Shown piece by piece: positions 23,723 to 31,973 of a stretch of DNA of 64,000 bases. The DNA lies in contig DATMML010000123.1 in NCBI GenBank assembly GCA_035570235.1, positions 1-64,000 on the forward strand, written 5' to 3'. Made by a program: the position numbers and the translations under genes. Under the pieces are notes generated by a model. It was given only the letters and a program-made list of their open reading frames with translations, was not told where the DNA came from and searched no databases. Within the stretch, counting starts at the first letter, position 1. Every line of letters starts with the position of its first letter. The DNA is from Vicinamibacteria bacterium. GTDB lineage: Bacteria; Acidobacteriota; Vicinamibacteria; Fen-336.

Positions 23723-25210
23723 TCAGTGGCGGACGGCGGTGGCGAGGCGCATGACGCCCTCCTCCGTCGCCTCCGCCGCCTTTAGCTCGCCCTGGATCCG
23801 CCCCTCCCGCATGACCACGATGCGGTGGGCGAGGGCCAGCACCTCGGGCAGGTCGCTGGACACCAGGAGGCAGGCCACCCCCGCCGCCGCCTGCGCGCGC
23901 ACGGTCTCGTGGATCTCGTACTTGGCGCCCACGTCCACTCCCTTGGTCGGCTCGTCCAGCATCAGCAGCCGTGGACGCGTGAGCAGCCAGCGCGCCAGCA
24001 TCAGCTTCTGCTGGTTGCCGCCGCTCAGGCGGTCGGGGGTGGCCTCCAGGCTAGGGGCCTTGATCTCTAGGTCCTCCTGCATCCTGGAGCTGGCCTCCGC
24101 CTCCCCCTGGGCGTCGATGCGCCAGCGCCCGCTCGCCAGCTCGCGCGCCATCACCATGTTGTCGCGGGCGCTGAGATTGAAGAACAGCCCCTGGCGCTGG
24201 CGATCCTCGGGGGCGAGGGCGATCCCCGCGCGCACGGCGGCGACCGGGCTCCGGACGTGGAGGGGCGCGCCCTGAAAGCGGACCCCCCCCGCCGCGGAGG
24301 GGCGCACGCCGAACAGCGTCTCCAGAAGCTCGCTCCGACCGGAGCCGACCAGCCCGAAGAGCCCCACGATCTCACCCCGCCGCACTACGAGCGAGACCCC
24401 CTCGAACCAGGGACGTCGCGTCAGCCCGTCGACCTCCAGCACGGGCGGAGCGGCGTGGTCGACCTCGCGGAGGCCGGACGCGGACTCTAGGTCGCGCCCC
24501 ACCATGGCGCGCACGATGTCGGGCGCGGTCACCGCGGAGCGGGCGAAGCTGCCCACGTGGCCGCCGTCGCGCAGGACCGTGATCCGATCGCACAGGCGGA
24601 ATATCTCGGGGAGCTTGTGGGAGACGTAAAGGAGGGTGACGCCGCGGGTGCGCAGACGCTCCAGGATCCTGAAGAGGTCGGCGGTCTCGGCGTCCGTGAG
24701 GCACGTCGTCGGCTCGTCCAGGATCAGGATCCGGCAGTCAAAGGCCAGCGCGCGGGCGATCTGCAGGAGCTGGCGCTGGGCGGTGCTCAGAGAGCCCGCC
24801 TCCTCGTCCGGCCGGACCGTGAGGTGGAGCTCCTCGATCAGCTCGCCCGTGCGCGCCCGCATCTCGGCGTTGCGCAGCCGGCCCCGGCCGTCCGTGAGCT
24901 CGCGCCCCGCGAAGATGTTCTCGCTGACGCTCAAGTTGGGAAAGAGGACCTGCTCCTGGTACACCATGCCGATGCCATGGTCCAGGGCGTGGCGAGGGGT
25001 GGCCAGGTCGAGCCGCTCGCCTTCCCAGAGCAGCTCGCCCGAATCGGGACGCAGGATGCCGGCCAGCACCTTCATCAGGGTGGACTTGCCGGCCCCGTTC
25101 TCGCCCACCAGGGCGTGGGCCTCCGCCCGTTCCACCGCGAAGCTGACTCCGCGCAGGGCCCTCACCGCCCCGAAGGACTTCGCGACCTCGCGGAACTCGA
25201 GGCCGCCCAT
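23723..25210 (-). CDS. Sugar ABC transporter ATPase (RbsA-like, two nucleotide-binding domains)
   Basis: 495 aa with tandem ATPase domains, the normal layout of the ribose/galactose/xylose (CUT2) family. N-domain: Walker A GENGAGKSTLMKVL, signature LSTAQRQLLQIA, Walker B RILILDEPTT. C-domain: degenerate Walker A GLVGSGRSELLE, signature LSGGNQQK, Walker B RLLMLDEPTKGVD. The asymmetry is usual in RbsA. The ATG at 25210 shares one base with the stop of the GH42 gene (TGATG), so translation is coupled to it. Powers uptake with the permease and binding protein that follow. Confidence 0.95.
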   Translation of the reverse strand: MGGLEFREVAKSFGAVRALRGVSFAVERAEAHALVGENGAGKSTLMKVLAGILRPDSGELLWEGERLDLATPRHALDHGIGMVYQEQVLFPNLSVSENIFAGRELTDGRGRLRNAEMRARTGELIEELHLTVRPDEEAGSLSTAQRQLLQIARALAFDCRILILDEPTTCLTDAETADLFRILERLRTRGVTLLYVSHKLPEIFRLCDRITVLRDGGHVGSFARSAVTAPDIVRAMVGRDLESASGLREVDHAAPPVLEVDGLTRRPWFEGVSLVVRRGEIVGLFGLVGSGRSELLETLFGVRPSAAGGVRFQGAPLHVRSPVAAVRAGIALAPEDRQRQGLFFNLSARDNMVMARELASGRWRIDAQGEAEASSRMQEDLEIKAPSLEATPDRLSGGNQQKLMLARWLLTRPRLLMLDEPTKGVDVGAKYEIHETVRAQAAAGVACLLVSSDLPEVLALAHRIVVMREGRIQGELKAAEATEEGVMRLATAVRH

Positions 25211-27459
25211 CAGGCAAGCTCCCCCACCAACGAGGCATGAGCGGGGAGGGTCAGCTCGCCCGTCACCAGGCGGCCGTCGGAGAGGTCGCGGAGGCGAGCC
25301 GTGGCCAGGGACAAGGATTGCGGAGCGTTCTTGAAGTTGTGCAGGAACAGGAAGGTCCGCCCTCCCCCCACGCGTTTCTGCACCGTGACCCCCTCGGGAA
25401 GGAGCACGTCAAGACAGCGAGAGACCTTGAGGTCCCGCAGGAGGGCCTCGGCCAAGGCGTCGTGGAAGGCCTCCTCCGCCGGCCGCGCGGCCAGGTAGTA
25501 CACGCGTCCGGATCCCACCCGGTTCACGGTCAGGCAGGGCTCCCCCGCGTAGAAGTCGGTCTTGTAAGTGGCCAGCACCCGTGCCCCTTCGGGATGGATG
25601 CGCTCGCAGTACTCCCGCACCGGGTGCTCGCCGGCGAGGCCGAGCGGGTTCCCGCCCGCGGGCACGATCCGTTGCGGGGGATTGGGGTAGAGCGCGTCGA
25701 TCTCCTCCGCCCAGACGCCGGCCAGCTCCCTGAGACCCCCTCCCGGCCCGCCGCCCCGCCACACCAGGTTGTTCTCGTTCACCACCCCGGAGAGATAAGT
25801 CAGGAGCAGCGTCCCCCCCCCGCTCACGAAAGCCTTGAGCCGCTCCCCCACCCCGGGCTTCAGCAGGAACAGCATGGGCGCCACCAGCAGCCGATAGCGA
25901 TCGAAGGGGGCCAGGCTCTCCACCACGTCGACCGGCACTCCGAGCTTCCAGAATGGCCGGTAGTGGTCGATGGCGGTGGTCACGTACTCCTTGTCGAAGC
26001 GACCGGCTCCGTCGCGGCTCCGTCGCGGGCCTTGCGAATGGGAGAGGGCCCAGCGCGCCTCCCAGTCGTGGATCACCGCCACCTCCGGACGCACGGTGGT
26101 GCCGACGACAGCGTCCAGCTTGCGGAGCAACGCCCCCACCCCGGCCACATCCTGGAACACGCGCGTCCGGTCCGACCCTTCGTGGTCCACGACGGCGCCG
26201 TGGAACTTCTCGTAGCCGCCCCGCCCCTTCCGCCACTGGAAATACATAGCGGTGTCGGCGCCGTGGCCGATGGCGAGGAGCATCTCCTGGCGATGCTGGC
26301 CGGGCGGCTTTAGGGCCGGGGTCTGGAACCAGTTCGTGCTGCTCGGCGTGGACTCCATAAGGATGAAGGGCAGCCCGCCCTTCAGGCTGCGGTAGAGATC
26401 GTGGATGAAGGAAAGCCCGGGCACCTGGCGCCAGGACTCGTCCCCGTGCAGCGTCGGGTAGGCATCCCAGGCCATCCGGTCGCAGATCCCGGTGAAGCGG
26501 GCGTAGTCGAGCCCCATGAACGTCCCCATCATGTTGGTGGTCACGGGCACATGAGGAGCGGCCGCTTTCAGGGGTAAGACCTCGTGGCGCATGAAGTCGA
26601 CGGTCTGGTGCGTGACGAAGCGGTCCCAGTCCAGGAGCATGCCGTCCAGAGGGGTGGCGCGGGGGTCGATCTGTGCCCAGGATTGGAAGGTCTGGCTCCA
26701 GAAGGAGCTCCACCAGGCGCGGTTGAGCGCATCTAGGCTCGGGTAGCGCGCCTTTAGCCAAGTGCGGAACGCGTCCAGGCAGTAGTCGCAGTAGCAGGCG
26801 CCGTTGTACTCGTTCGATATATGCCAGAGGGCGAGGGCCCGGTGGGAGGCGTACCGCTGAGCCAGCTTGGCATTGATGATCCCCACCTTTTCTCGGTACA
26901 CGGGCGAGGTGAAGCAGTGGTTGTGGCGGTGACCATGGGGTTCGCGCCGGCCTTCGGCGTCGACGCGGCGCACCTCCGGATACTTCTCGGACATCCAACG
27001 GGGCTTGGCTCCGGAGGGGGTGGCGAGGAACGCGTTGAAGCCGCGCGCGGCGAGCCCGTCCATGACGCGATCAAGCCATCCGAACTCGAAGCGCCCCTCC
27101 TCGGGCTCGAGATGGCTCCAGGCGAAGATGCCGACCGAGAACGTGTTGCAACCGGCCTCCTCCATCAGGCGGAAGTCCTCCTCGAGGACGGCCGGCTCAT
27201 CGAGCCACTGGTCGGGATTCCAATCGCCGCCGTGCAGGATGTGCGGATAGCGGGGGATGATCGGCGGGTAAAGATCCGTCGACGGGGCCGCCGCGCCCGT
27301 CGCCCCGGGGGACGGGGCAGCGACTAAGCGGCGGGGAAACGCCAGCCAGGAGGCGGCGCCCAGCGCTCCTTGGAGGAAGAAACGACGCGAGAGGTCGGCG
27401 GAGGGAGACGCCCCCGCCCTCCCGGGCCCGCGGCTCCGCTTCGACGCCGCTGGGCTCAA
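25210..27459 (-). CDS. GH42 beta-galactosidase with twin-arginine signal
   Basis: 749 aa. Residues 24-47 read SRRFFLQG then a hydrophobic run, a Tat export signal, so the enzyme probably folds in the cytoplasm and acts in the periplasm. The GH42 TIM barrel is clear: acid/base E217 in HISNEYN, nucleophile E369 in FILMES. The zinc Cys cluster of the family is present (C182 and C222, C224, C227 in CYCDYC), which fits export in folded form. A trimerisation domain and a beta-sandwich end follow. The start is TTG 27459, chosen because GGAGG sits 7 nt before it and it opens the signal. First gene of the operon with a sugar ABC importer and galM; it releases galactose (or arabinose) from beta-linked sugars for uptake. 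Confidence 0.9.
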   Translation of the reverse strand: MSPAASKRSRGPGRAGASPSADLSRRFFLQGALGAASWLAFPRRLVAAPSPGATGAAAPSTDLYPPIIPRYPHILHGGDWNPDQWLDEPAVLEEDFRLMEEAGCNTFSVGIFAWSHLEPEEGRFEFGWLDRVMDGLAARGFNAFLATPSGAKPRWMSEKYPEVRRVDAEGRREPHGHRHNHCFTSPVYREKVGIINAKLAQRYASHRALALWHISNEYNGACYCDYCLDAFRTWLKARYPSLDALNRAWWSSFWSQTFQSWAQIDPRATPLDGMLLDWDRFVTHQTVDFMRHEVLPLKAAAPHVPVTTNMMGTFMGLDYARFTGICDRMAWDAYPTLHGDESWRQVPGLSFIHDLYRSLKGGLPFILMESTPSSTNWFQTPALKPPGQHRQEMLLAIGHGADTAMYFQWRKGRGGYEKFHGAVVDHEGSDRTRVFQDVAGVGALLRKLDAVVGTTVRPEVAVIHDWEARWALSHSQGPRRSRDGAGRFDKEYVTTAIDHYRPFWKLGVPVDVVESLAPFDRYRLLVAPMLFLLKPGVGERLKAFVSGGGTLLLTYLSGVVNENNLVWRGGGPGGGLRELAGVWAEEIDALYPNPPQRIVPAGGNPLGLAGEHPVREYCERIHPEGARVLATYKTDFYAGEPCLTVNRVGSGRVYYLAARPAEEAFHDALAEALLRDLKVSRCLDVLLPEGVTVQKRVGGGRTFLFLHNFKNAPQSLSLATARLRDLSDGRLVTGELTLPAHASLVGELA

Positions 27460-27912
27460 GGTCTGACCTCCACCCTGGCGGTTGGTTGGTGTCCACGAAC
27501 GAGCCGCCGACGCGGGCGCCAGCCACTGCGCGGCCGGGCGACGGTTGGAGTCTTCCGGAGCCTTCTCTGCGCGGGAACCCCTTAGCCCCCCGCCTGGCCT
27601 CCGAACGCGGGGGCTACTCTACCACCTCTCCCCCCGGCGCTCATCGGGTCAAGGACGACCGGGTTCGACACTTCAAAGGCCGAAACCGGAAACGGCCCCC
27701 TGCATCTGGTCGTTTGGGCGGTACGAATGGGGAGGAGGACGACGGATCCCGCCGCGCCATAGGAGGGCCGCCCAAGGGGAGCGTGGCCTTGAGACATCGG
27801 CGCCCGCGGGTGCCATTTCAAGATCAGGAATGCACAGCCCGACACCCGCAGGATGAGATCGAAGCCTTCCGAGCGCTCGGCTCGGGAGGCACTTCCGGGC
27901 TAGTGCCCGGGG
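27460..27912. other. Intergenic gap with no recognised gene
   Basis: 453 nt between the GH42 start (minus) and the 3' end of the small YXWGXW gene. Short open frames exist on both strands but have arbitrary Arg/Pro/Gly-rich composition and no family resemblance. The GH42 ribosome-binding site GGAGG lies just inside the left edge. A GGGTTCGAC string near 27660 resembles a tRNA T-loop but has no pairing arms. I could not place a convincing promoter for the GH42 operon. Confidence 0.5.
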
Positions 27913-28215
27913 CTAGCGTTCCCAGCGACCGCCAACCCAGTAATAGCCGCGATCGTTGTGGTCCCAACGACCATCGGTCCAGTGACGGCCGCGTTTGTCG
28001 CGCGCGAAATGTCCGGCCGTCCACTCATGGTGCTGCCGGTGCCAGCGCCAATAGCCCGACTGCCAAACGTACCCGTTCCGATCGTCGTGGTTTTCGATCC
28101 GCACGTCTGGCGGTTGAATGCGGACGTAGACCGTCGCCCACGCGCTTGGGGCTGCCGCCAGAATGAAACCCGCCAATAGCGGAATCTTTAGCCATCCCTT
28201 GTTTGGGTTGTTCAT
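27913..28215 (-). CDS. Small exported YXWGXW-type repeat protein
   Basis: 100 aa from ATG 28215 (AGGAGG 6-8 nt upstream). A cleavable signal (LKIPLLAGFILAAAPSAWAT, cut at AWA-TV) is followed by a short mature domain of about 70 residues rich in Trp, Tyr, His and Asp. It contains repeated aromatic motifs GYVWQSGYWRW, GRHWTDGRW and GYYWVGGRW, as in YXWGXW-repeat small envelope proteins of unknown function. Its ribosome-binding site is inside a perfect inverted repeat (28216-28252), suggesting translational control. It stands alone on the minus strand between the GH42 operon and the GH3 gene. Confidence 0.8.
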   Translation of the reverse strand: MNNPNKGWLKIPLLAGFILAAAPSAWATVYVRIQPPDVRIENHDDRNGYVWQSGYWRWHRQHHEWTAGHFARDKRGRHWTDGRWDHNDRGYYWVGGRWER

Positions 28216-28252
28216 TTGCTTCCTCCTCATCTCTACTCGATTGAGGAAGCAA
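28216..28252 (-). promoter_or_regulatory. Inverted repeat that would hide the ribosome-binding site of the YXWGXW gene
   Basis: TTGCTTCCTC (28216-28225) and GAGGAAGCAA (28243-28252) are perfect reverse complements with a 17-nt spacer. In the minus-strand transcript the arm nearest the gene, GAGGAAGCAA, touches the AUG directly and contains the Shine-Dalgarno sequence, so the hairpin would block ribosome binding until opened. No intrinsic-terminator U-tract follows. Possible modes are an RNA thermometer, a small-RNA target or a protein-binding site. Confidence 0.55.
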
Positions 28253-28501
28253 GGCGCGTGCCGGTTCACGGAGAGCGCGCTGGTTGCCCTTTTCGCTGAT
28301 CCGGCAGTTACTTGAGGGACGCATCGACGGCGGGCAAGGGCGAGCCTTAGAGGTGGGGGCTCTGGACGGCGAGCGATTTCTACAAGGTGCTAGCGTTGCG
28401 GCTTCCCTCACTCCAGTGGGTCATCCCCCCTCCGGGTGCGATGCTACCGCAGAGCCTGCGAAATCTTCCTTCCCTGGTGGTGCGGCGAAGACGCTCGGGG
28501 C

Positions 28502-28510
28502 TGGTATACT
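28502..28510 (+). promoter_or_regulatory. Extended -10 promoter candidate for the GH3 gene
   Basis: TGG TATACT matches an extended -10 element (TGn then TATAAT-like). It lies 27 nt before the ATG at 28538. No good -35 box is seen, which is acceptable for extended -10 promoters. The rest of the 322-nt gap from 28216 to 28537 shows no gene. Confidence 0.45.
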
Positions 28511-28537
28511 CGGCGGCGCCTTCCTGATCACAAGACC

Positions 28538-30907
28538 ATGGTCCGATCGCTGCGCCGCTCCGCCGTCGTCATCGGGATCTCGGTCACGTCTCTTGCCGCC
28601 GTGGCCCCCGAACAGCCCGTCTACAAGGATCCCCGGATGCCCGTGGATCGCCGCGTCTCCGACCTCCTGGCGCGGATGACGCTCGAGGAGAAGGCCGCTC
28701 AGACGCTCGCCCTCTGGAGAGGGAAAGACCGGATCTCGAGCGATGATGGGCGCTTCGACCCTGAGCGCGGCGGGCCCACGCTCGCCCACGGGATCGGCCA
28801 GCTGGCCCGGCCGAGCGAGCTCCGCGAGAAGCCCCAGAGAGTCACCCTGGGGCCCCGGGAGAGCGCGGTCTTCGTCAACGCCGTCCAAAAGTGGCTCCTC
28901 GAGAACACCCGGCTCGGCATCCCCGCCCTCACCCACGAGGAGGCGCTCCACGGCCTCGCCGCCCCCCGCGCCACGCATTTCCCGGTGCCCCTGGCCCTGG
29001 CCAGCGCCTGGGACCCCGCCCTAATGCAGCGGGTGATGGGCGTGGCGGCCCGGGAGGCCCGGGCCCGAGGAGTCCACGAGGTTCTCTCCCCCGTGCTCGA
29101 CCTCGCCCGGGACCCGCGCTGGGGCCGCACCGAAGAGACCTACGGGGAGGACCCTTATCTGGTGGCCCGACTCGGGGTGGCCGCGATCCGCGGCTATCAG
29201 GGCCTGGGTCAAACGTTGGCCCCGGACAAGGTCTTCGCGACCGCCAAGCATTTCGCCGTCCACGGGCCGAACGAGGGCGGCATCAACACCGCCCCCTCCA
29301 ACTTCTCGGAGCGGGTTGTGCGCGAGCAGTACCTGCTCCCCTTCCAGGCCGCGGTCACGGAGGCGGACGTGATGGCGGTCATGCCCTCCTATAACGAGCT
29401 CGATGGTCTCCCCTCCCACAAGAACTCGTGGCTCCTCGGCCGCGTTCTTCGCCAGGAGTGGGGCTTCCGCGGCATCGTGGTCTCCGACTACTACGCGATC
29501 CCCCAGCTGGCGAGCCGCCACGGCGTCGCCGCCGATCTGGGAGACGCTGCCCGACAGGCCTTGCAGGCGGGGGTGGACGTGGAGCTTCCCGACGTCGAGG
29601 CCTACGGGACGCTGGTCGCGCTCGTCAAGGAGGGGCGCATCCCCGAGGCCGCCCTCGACCGGGCCGTGGCCCGCATCCTGCGGGCGAAGTTCCTAGCCGG
29701 CCTCTTCGAGGACCCCTACGTCGATCCCGACCGAGCCGCCGCTCTGAGCAACGCTCCCGAGCACCAGGCCCAGGCGCTCGAGGCCGCCCGCCGGGCGATC
29801 GTCCTGCTCAAGAACCAGGACGGCCTGCTCCCCCTCGACCGCAAGCGCCTGCGGACGATTGCCGTCATCGGTCCCAACGCCAAGGGCGTGCACCTCGGCG
29901 GCTATTCGAACGATCCCGGCCGGGGGGTGGATGTGCTGTCCGGGATCCAGGCCAAGGCCGGCTCCACCATCCGCGTGCTCTATGCCGAAGGCACCCGCAT
30001 CACGGAGTCGCCTCCCGACTGGAACAAGGACCAGGTAGTGCTGGGCGATCCCGCGGCAAACCGTCAGCGCATCGCGCAGGCGGTCCGCACGGCCCGGGAA
30101 GCGGACGCCGTCGTCCTCGTGCTCGGCACCAACGAGTCCACCTCCCGCGAGGCCTGGAGCGACACCCACCTCGGGGACGTGGCGGATCTCGGGTTCATGG
30201 GCCAGCAGGAGGAGCTCCTGGAAGCCGTGCGCGGCACGGGACGGCCGATCGTGGCCGTGCTCGTGAACGGGCGGCCGGTGGCCAGTCCCCGCCTCGCGGG
30301 GGCCGTCCCCGCCATCCTAGAGTGCTTCTACCTCGGCCAGGAAGGGGGCACGGCGGTGGGGGAGGTGCTCTTCGGCGACGTCAACCCGGGGGGCAAGCTC
30401 CCCATCTCGATCCCGCGCCACGTGGGGCAGCTTCCTGTGTACTACGACCGCAAGCCCACCTCGTTCCGCCCCTACCTCGACCTGCCCCGCGAACCCCTCT
30501 TCCCCTTCGGCCACGGCCTCAGCTACACGACCTTCGTTCTGGGGAACCCCACCGTGGCCCCCGCCAAGATCGGACCCGCCGGCCGGGCCACGGTCACGGT
30601 GGAGGTGACCAACACGGGGTCGCGCGCCGGCGACGAGGTCGTGCAGCTCTACATCCATCAACGCGTGGCCTCGGTCACCCGGCCGGTGAAGGAGCTACGG
30701 GGCTTCGAGCGCGTCGGCCTGGCGCCGGGGGAGCGGAAGAGCGTGGTCTTCACCCTGGGCCCGGAGGCCTTGAGCCTGCTGGACGAGAACATGACCCGGG
30801 TGGTCGAGCCGGGAGTGTTCGACGTGATGGTGGGGACGAGCTCGGCGAGCGTGACCACCACCCCCCTCGAGGTGCTGGATCCGCGGGCCCTCCCCCCCCA
30901 CCCGTAA
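28538..30907 (+). CDS. Secreted GH3 beta-glucosidase / beta-xylosidase
   Basis: 789 aa from ATG 28538. A signal peptide covers residues 1-23 (SAVVIGISVTSLAAVA). GH3 N-domain: YKDPRMPVDRRVSDLLARM opening, GRTEETYGEDPYL, KHFAVHG, and nucleophile D317 in VVSDYYAI. GH3 C-domain: ILLKNQDGLLPL type segment (here IVLLKNQDGLLPL), AVIGPNA, and a fibronectin-III-like C-terminal domain (GDEVVQLYI, KELRGFERVGLAPGE). It removes terminal beta-linked glucose or xylose from oligosaccharides in the periplasm or outside. Nearby GH5, xylA and xylB make beta-xylo- or gluco-oligosaccharides likely. No ribosome-binding site is obvious before the ATG. Confidence 0.93.
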   Translation: MVRSLRRSAVVIGISVTSLAAVAPEQPVYKDPRMPVDRRVSDLLARMTLEEKAAQTLALWRGKDRISSDDGRFDPERGGPTLAHGIGQLARPSELREKPQRVTLGPRESAVFVNAVQKWLLENTRLGIPALTHEEALHGLAAPRATHFPVPLALASAWDPALMQRVMGVAAREARARGVHEVLSPVLDLARDPRWGRTEETYGEDPYLVARLGVAAIRGYQGLGQTLAPDKVFATAKHFAVHGPNEGGINTAPSNFSERVVREQYLLPFQAAVTEADVMAVMPSYNELDGLPSHKNSWLLGRVLRQEWGFRGIVVSDYYAIPQLASRHGVAADLGDAARQALQAGVDVELPDVEAYGTLVALVKEGRIPEAALDRAVARILRAKFLAGLFEDPYVDPDRAAALSNAPEHQAQALEAARRAIVLLKNQDGLLPLDRKRLRTIAVIGPNAKGVHLGGYSNDPGRGVDVLSGIQAKAGSTIRVLYAEGTRITESPPDWNKDQVVLGDPAANRQRIAQAVRTAREADAVVLVLGTNESTSREAWSDTHLGDVADLGFMGQQEELLEAVRGTGRPIVAVLVNGRPVASPRLAGAVPAILECFYLGQEGGTAVGEVLFGDVNPGGKLPISIPRHVGQLPVYYDRKPTSFRPYLDLPREPLFPFGHGLSYTTFVLGNPTVAPAKIGPAGRATVTVEVTNTGSRAGDEVVQLYIHQRVASVTRPVKELRGFERVGLAPGERKSVVFTLGPEALSLLDENMTRVVEPGVFDVMVGTSSASVTTTPLEVLDPRALPPHP

Positions 30908-30994
30908 GCCCCGATCAAGCCAGACGCGGGGCGGGGAGGCGATTGACCGCTTACCTGAAGGATTGGGGCGGAGGCGTCGCGCGACGAGCCGGGG

Positions 30995-31294
30995 TCACGG
31001 TGAGAGCGCGTCCCGGATCTCTTTGATCTCGACCTCGGGCGGGACGTCCTCCCGGTAAGGCCGCTGGCAGCGGCCGTACCAGTAGCGGGCGTTGTCGAGG
31101 TCGCCTTCAAAGCGGTGGACCACGGCGTGGATCCAATTCGCGAAGGCGTTCGTCTCGTGGTCCTGGACGATCCCGTGCGCCCCTTGCCAGTCCCCCCGGA
31201 GCGCGCGGTCGACGGCCTCCAGAAGCTCGGAGTTCAGCGGCGGCTTCGAGGGTGAGCCCGTAGCGATCCTCCCCAGGTTCGGCTCGAGTCGCAA
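30995..31294 (-). CDS. Small conserved protein of unknown function
   Basis: 99 aa. The core (WQGAHGIVQDHETNAFANW then IHAVVHRFEGDLDNARYWY) is a well-formed helical protein resembling a conserved bacterial family with the pattern W-x-x-A-H-x-x-x-Q ... W-I-H-A-x-x-H-R-x-E-G-D-x-x-N-A-x-Y-W-Y. I know no function. The residue use is far from the Arg/Pro/Gly mix of shadow frames here, supporting a real gene. The start is a TTG at 31294 with GGAG 8 nt upstream; no ATG or GTG is available in frame before the conserved core. It converges with the GH3 gene, 87 nt apart. Confidence 0.7.
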   Translation of the reverse strand: MRLEPNLGRIATGSPSKPPLNSELLEAVDRALRGDWQGAHGIVQDHETNAFANWIHAVVHRFEGDLDNARYWYGRCQRPYREDVPPEVEIKEIRDALSP

Positions 31295-31377
31295 CGACCC
31301 CGCTCCGCCCTGTGCCCCAAGAGTACCACCCAGCTTGCCTGGGTCCCCCGGGCCGAGCCCCAGGGTTCCCCGTGGGC

Positions 31378-31402
31378 GTCGGGGGAGGGACGATCTCCCC
31401 CG
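31378..31402 (-). terminator. Hairpin downstream of the VOC gene
   Basis: TCGGGGGAG (31378-31386) and CTCCCCCGA (31394-31402) form a perfect 9-bp stem with a 7-nt loop, 42 nt past the stop of the minus-strand VOC gene. No U-tract follows, so it is a weak intrinsic-terminator candidate or an RNA 3'-end stabiliser. Confidence 0.4.
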
Positions 31403-31444
31403 AGCCCAGCGAGCCGTCGTCCATGCTGATGGCAGGAGACCTTA

Positions 31445-31810
31445 TTAAGCCCCCTTTGGCTTCCAGAGACCCAGGGCCGCGCCGGTCGGGTCGACGATGA
31501 CGCTGAACCAACCCATACCCGGCACCTCGGTCACATCCTGCATGACGGTGGCGCCCAGGGATTTTGCCTTCTTGGTGGCGGCTTCGACGTCGCCGACCTC
31601 GACGTAGGCGAGCCAGGCCGACGGGCGCCCGGGAACCGGATTCTTCATGATTCCACCCCCCGTTCCCTGGCCCACATTGATCATGGTGTAGCTGCCGCCG
31701 CTTCCCATCGGGACGTCCTCGAGCTTCCAGTCAAACAGCTTCCCGTAGAAAGTCTTAGCCTTGCCGACATCGGTGCAGCTCAGCTCCACGTGTACAAAAG
31801 GATTCGCCAT
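31445..31810 (-). CDS. VOC family protein (glyoxalase/bleomycin-resistance fold)
   Basis: 121 aa, one VOC domain of two beta-alpha-beta-beta-beta modules: VHVELSCTDVGKAKTFYGKLF in the first, SAWLAYVEVGDVEAATKKA in the second, ending FSVIVDPTGAALGLW. Candidate metal ligands are His7 and a late Glu/Asp position; the VDPTGA loop is typical. Such small proteins include lyases, dioxygenases and binding proteins, so the reaction is open. Start ATG 31810 has GGAGGAG 6 nt upstream and a 12-bp palindrome beyond it. It is divergent from the GH5 gene. Confidence 0.88.
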   Translation of the reverse strand: MANPFVHVELSCTDVGKAKTFYGKLFDWKLEDVPMGSGGSYTMINVGQGTGGGIMKNPVPGRPSAWLAYVEVGDVEAATKKAKSLGATVMQDVTEVPGMGWFSVIVDPTGAALGLWKPKGA

Positions 31811-31820
31811 GGCTTCTCCT

Positions 31821-31832
31821 CCAACCGGTTGG
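31821..31832. repeat. 12-bp palindrome CCAACCGGTTGG upstream of the VOC gene
   Basis: A perfect palindrome whose TTGG end abuts the ribosome-binding site of the VOC gene on the minus strand. A size and position suited to a dimeric repressor operator. Further upstream on the same strand TGTAAAAGTGTAAG may be part of the promoter. Confidence 0.35.
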
Positions 31833-31960
31833 ACAAGTGCCCCCCATATCTTCTCTTACACTTTTACACAGACTCTGCAGACCGAATGTGACGCTTGGAC
31901 GACGGTTTGGCGACTGGGCTCGGGTGCCCTAACCCGGCCCTCAGGGGTGGTCCCGCGGTT

Positions 31961-31966
31961 TACAAT
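31961..31966 (+). promoter_or_regulatory. -10 box TACAAT just before the GH5 start codon
   Basis: TACAAT lies only 7 nt before the GTG at 31974. If used, transcription would begin at or next to the start codon, giving a leaderless message. No clear -35 box and no Shine-Dalgarno sequence are seen, which fits that idea. Confidence 0.35.
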
Positions 31967-31973
31967 CTCGGTC

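Noticed and set aside
27655-27675. tRNA-like T-loop string GGGTTCGAC
   Set aside because: No paired T-stem, anticodon arm or acceptor stem is found around it.
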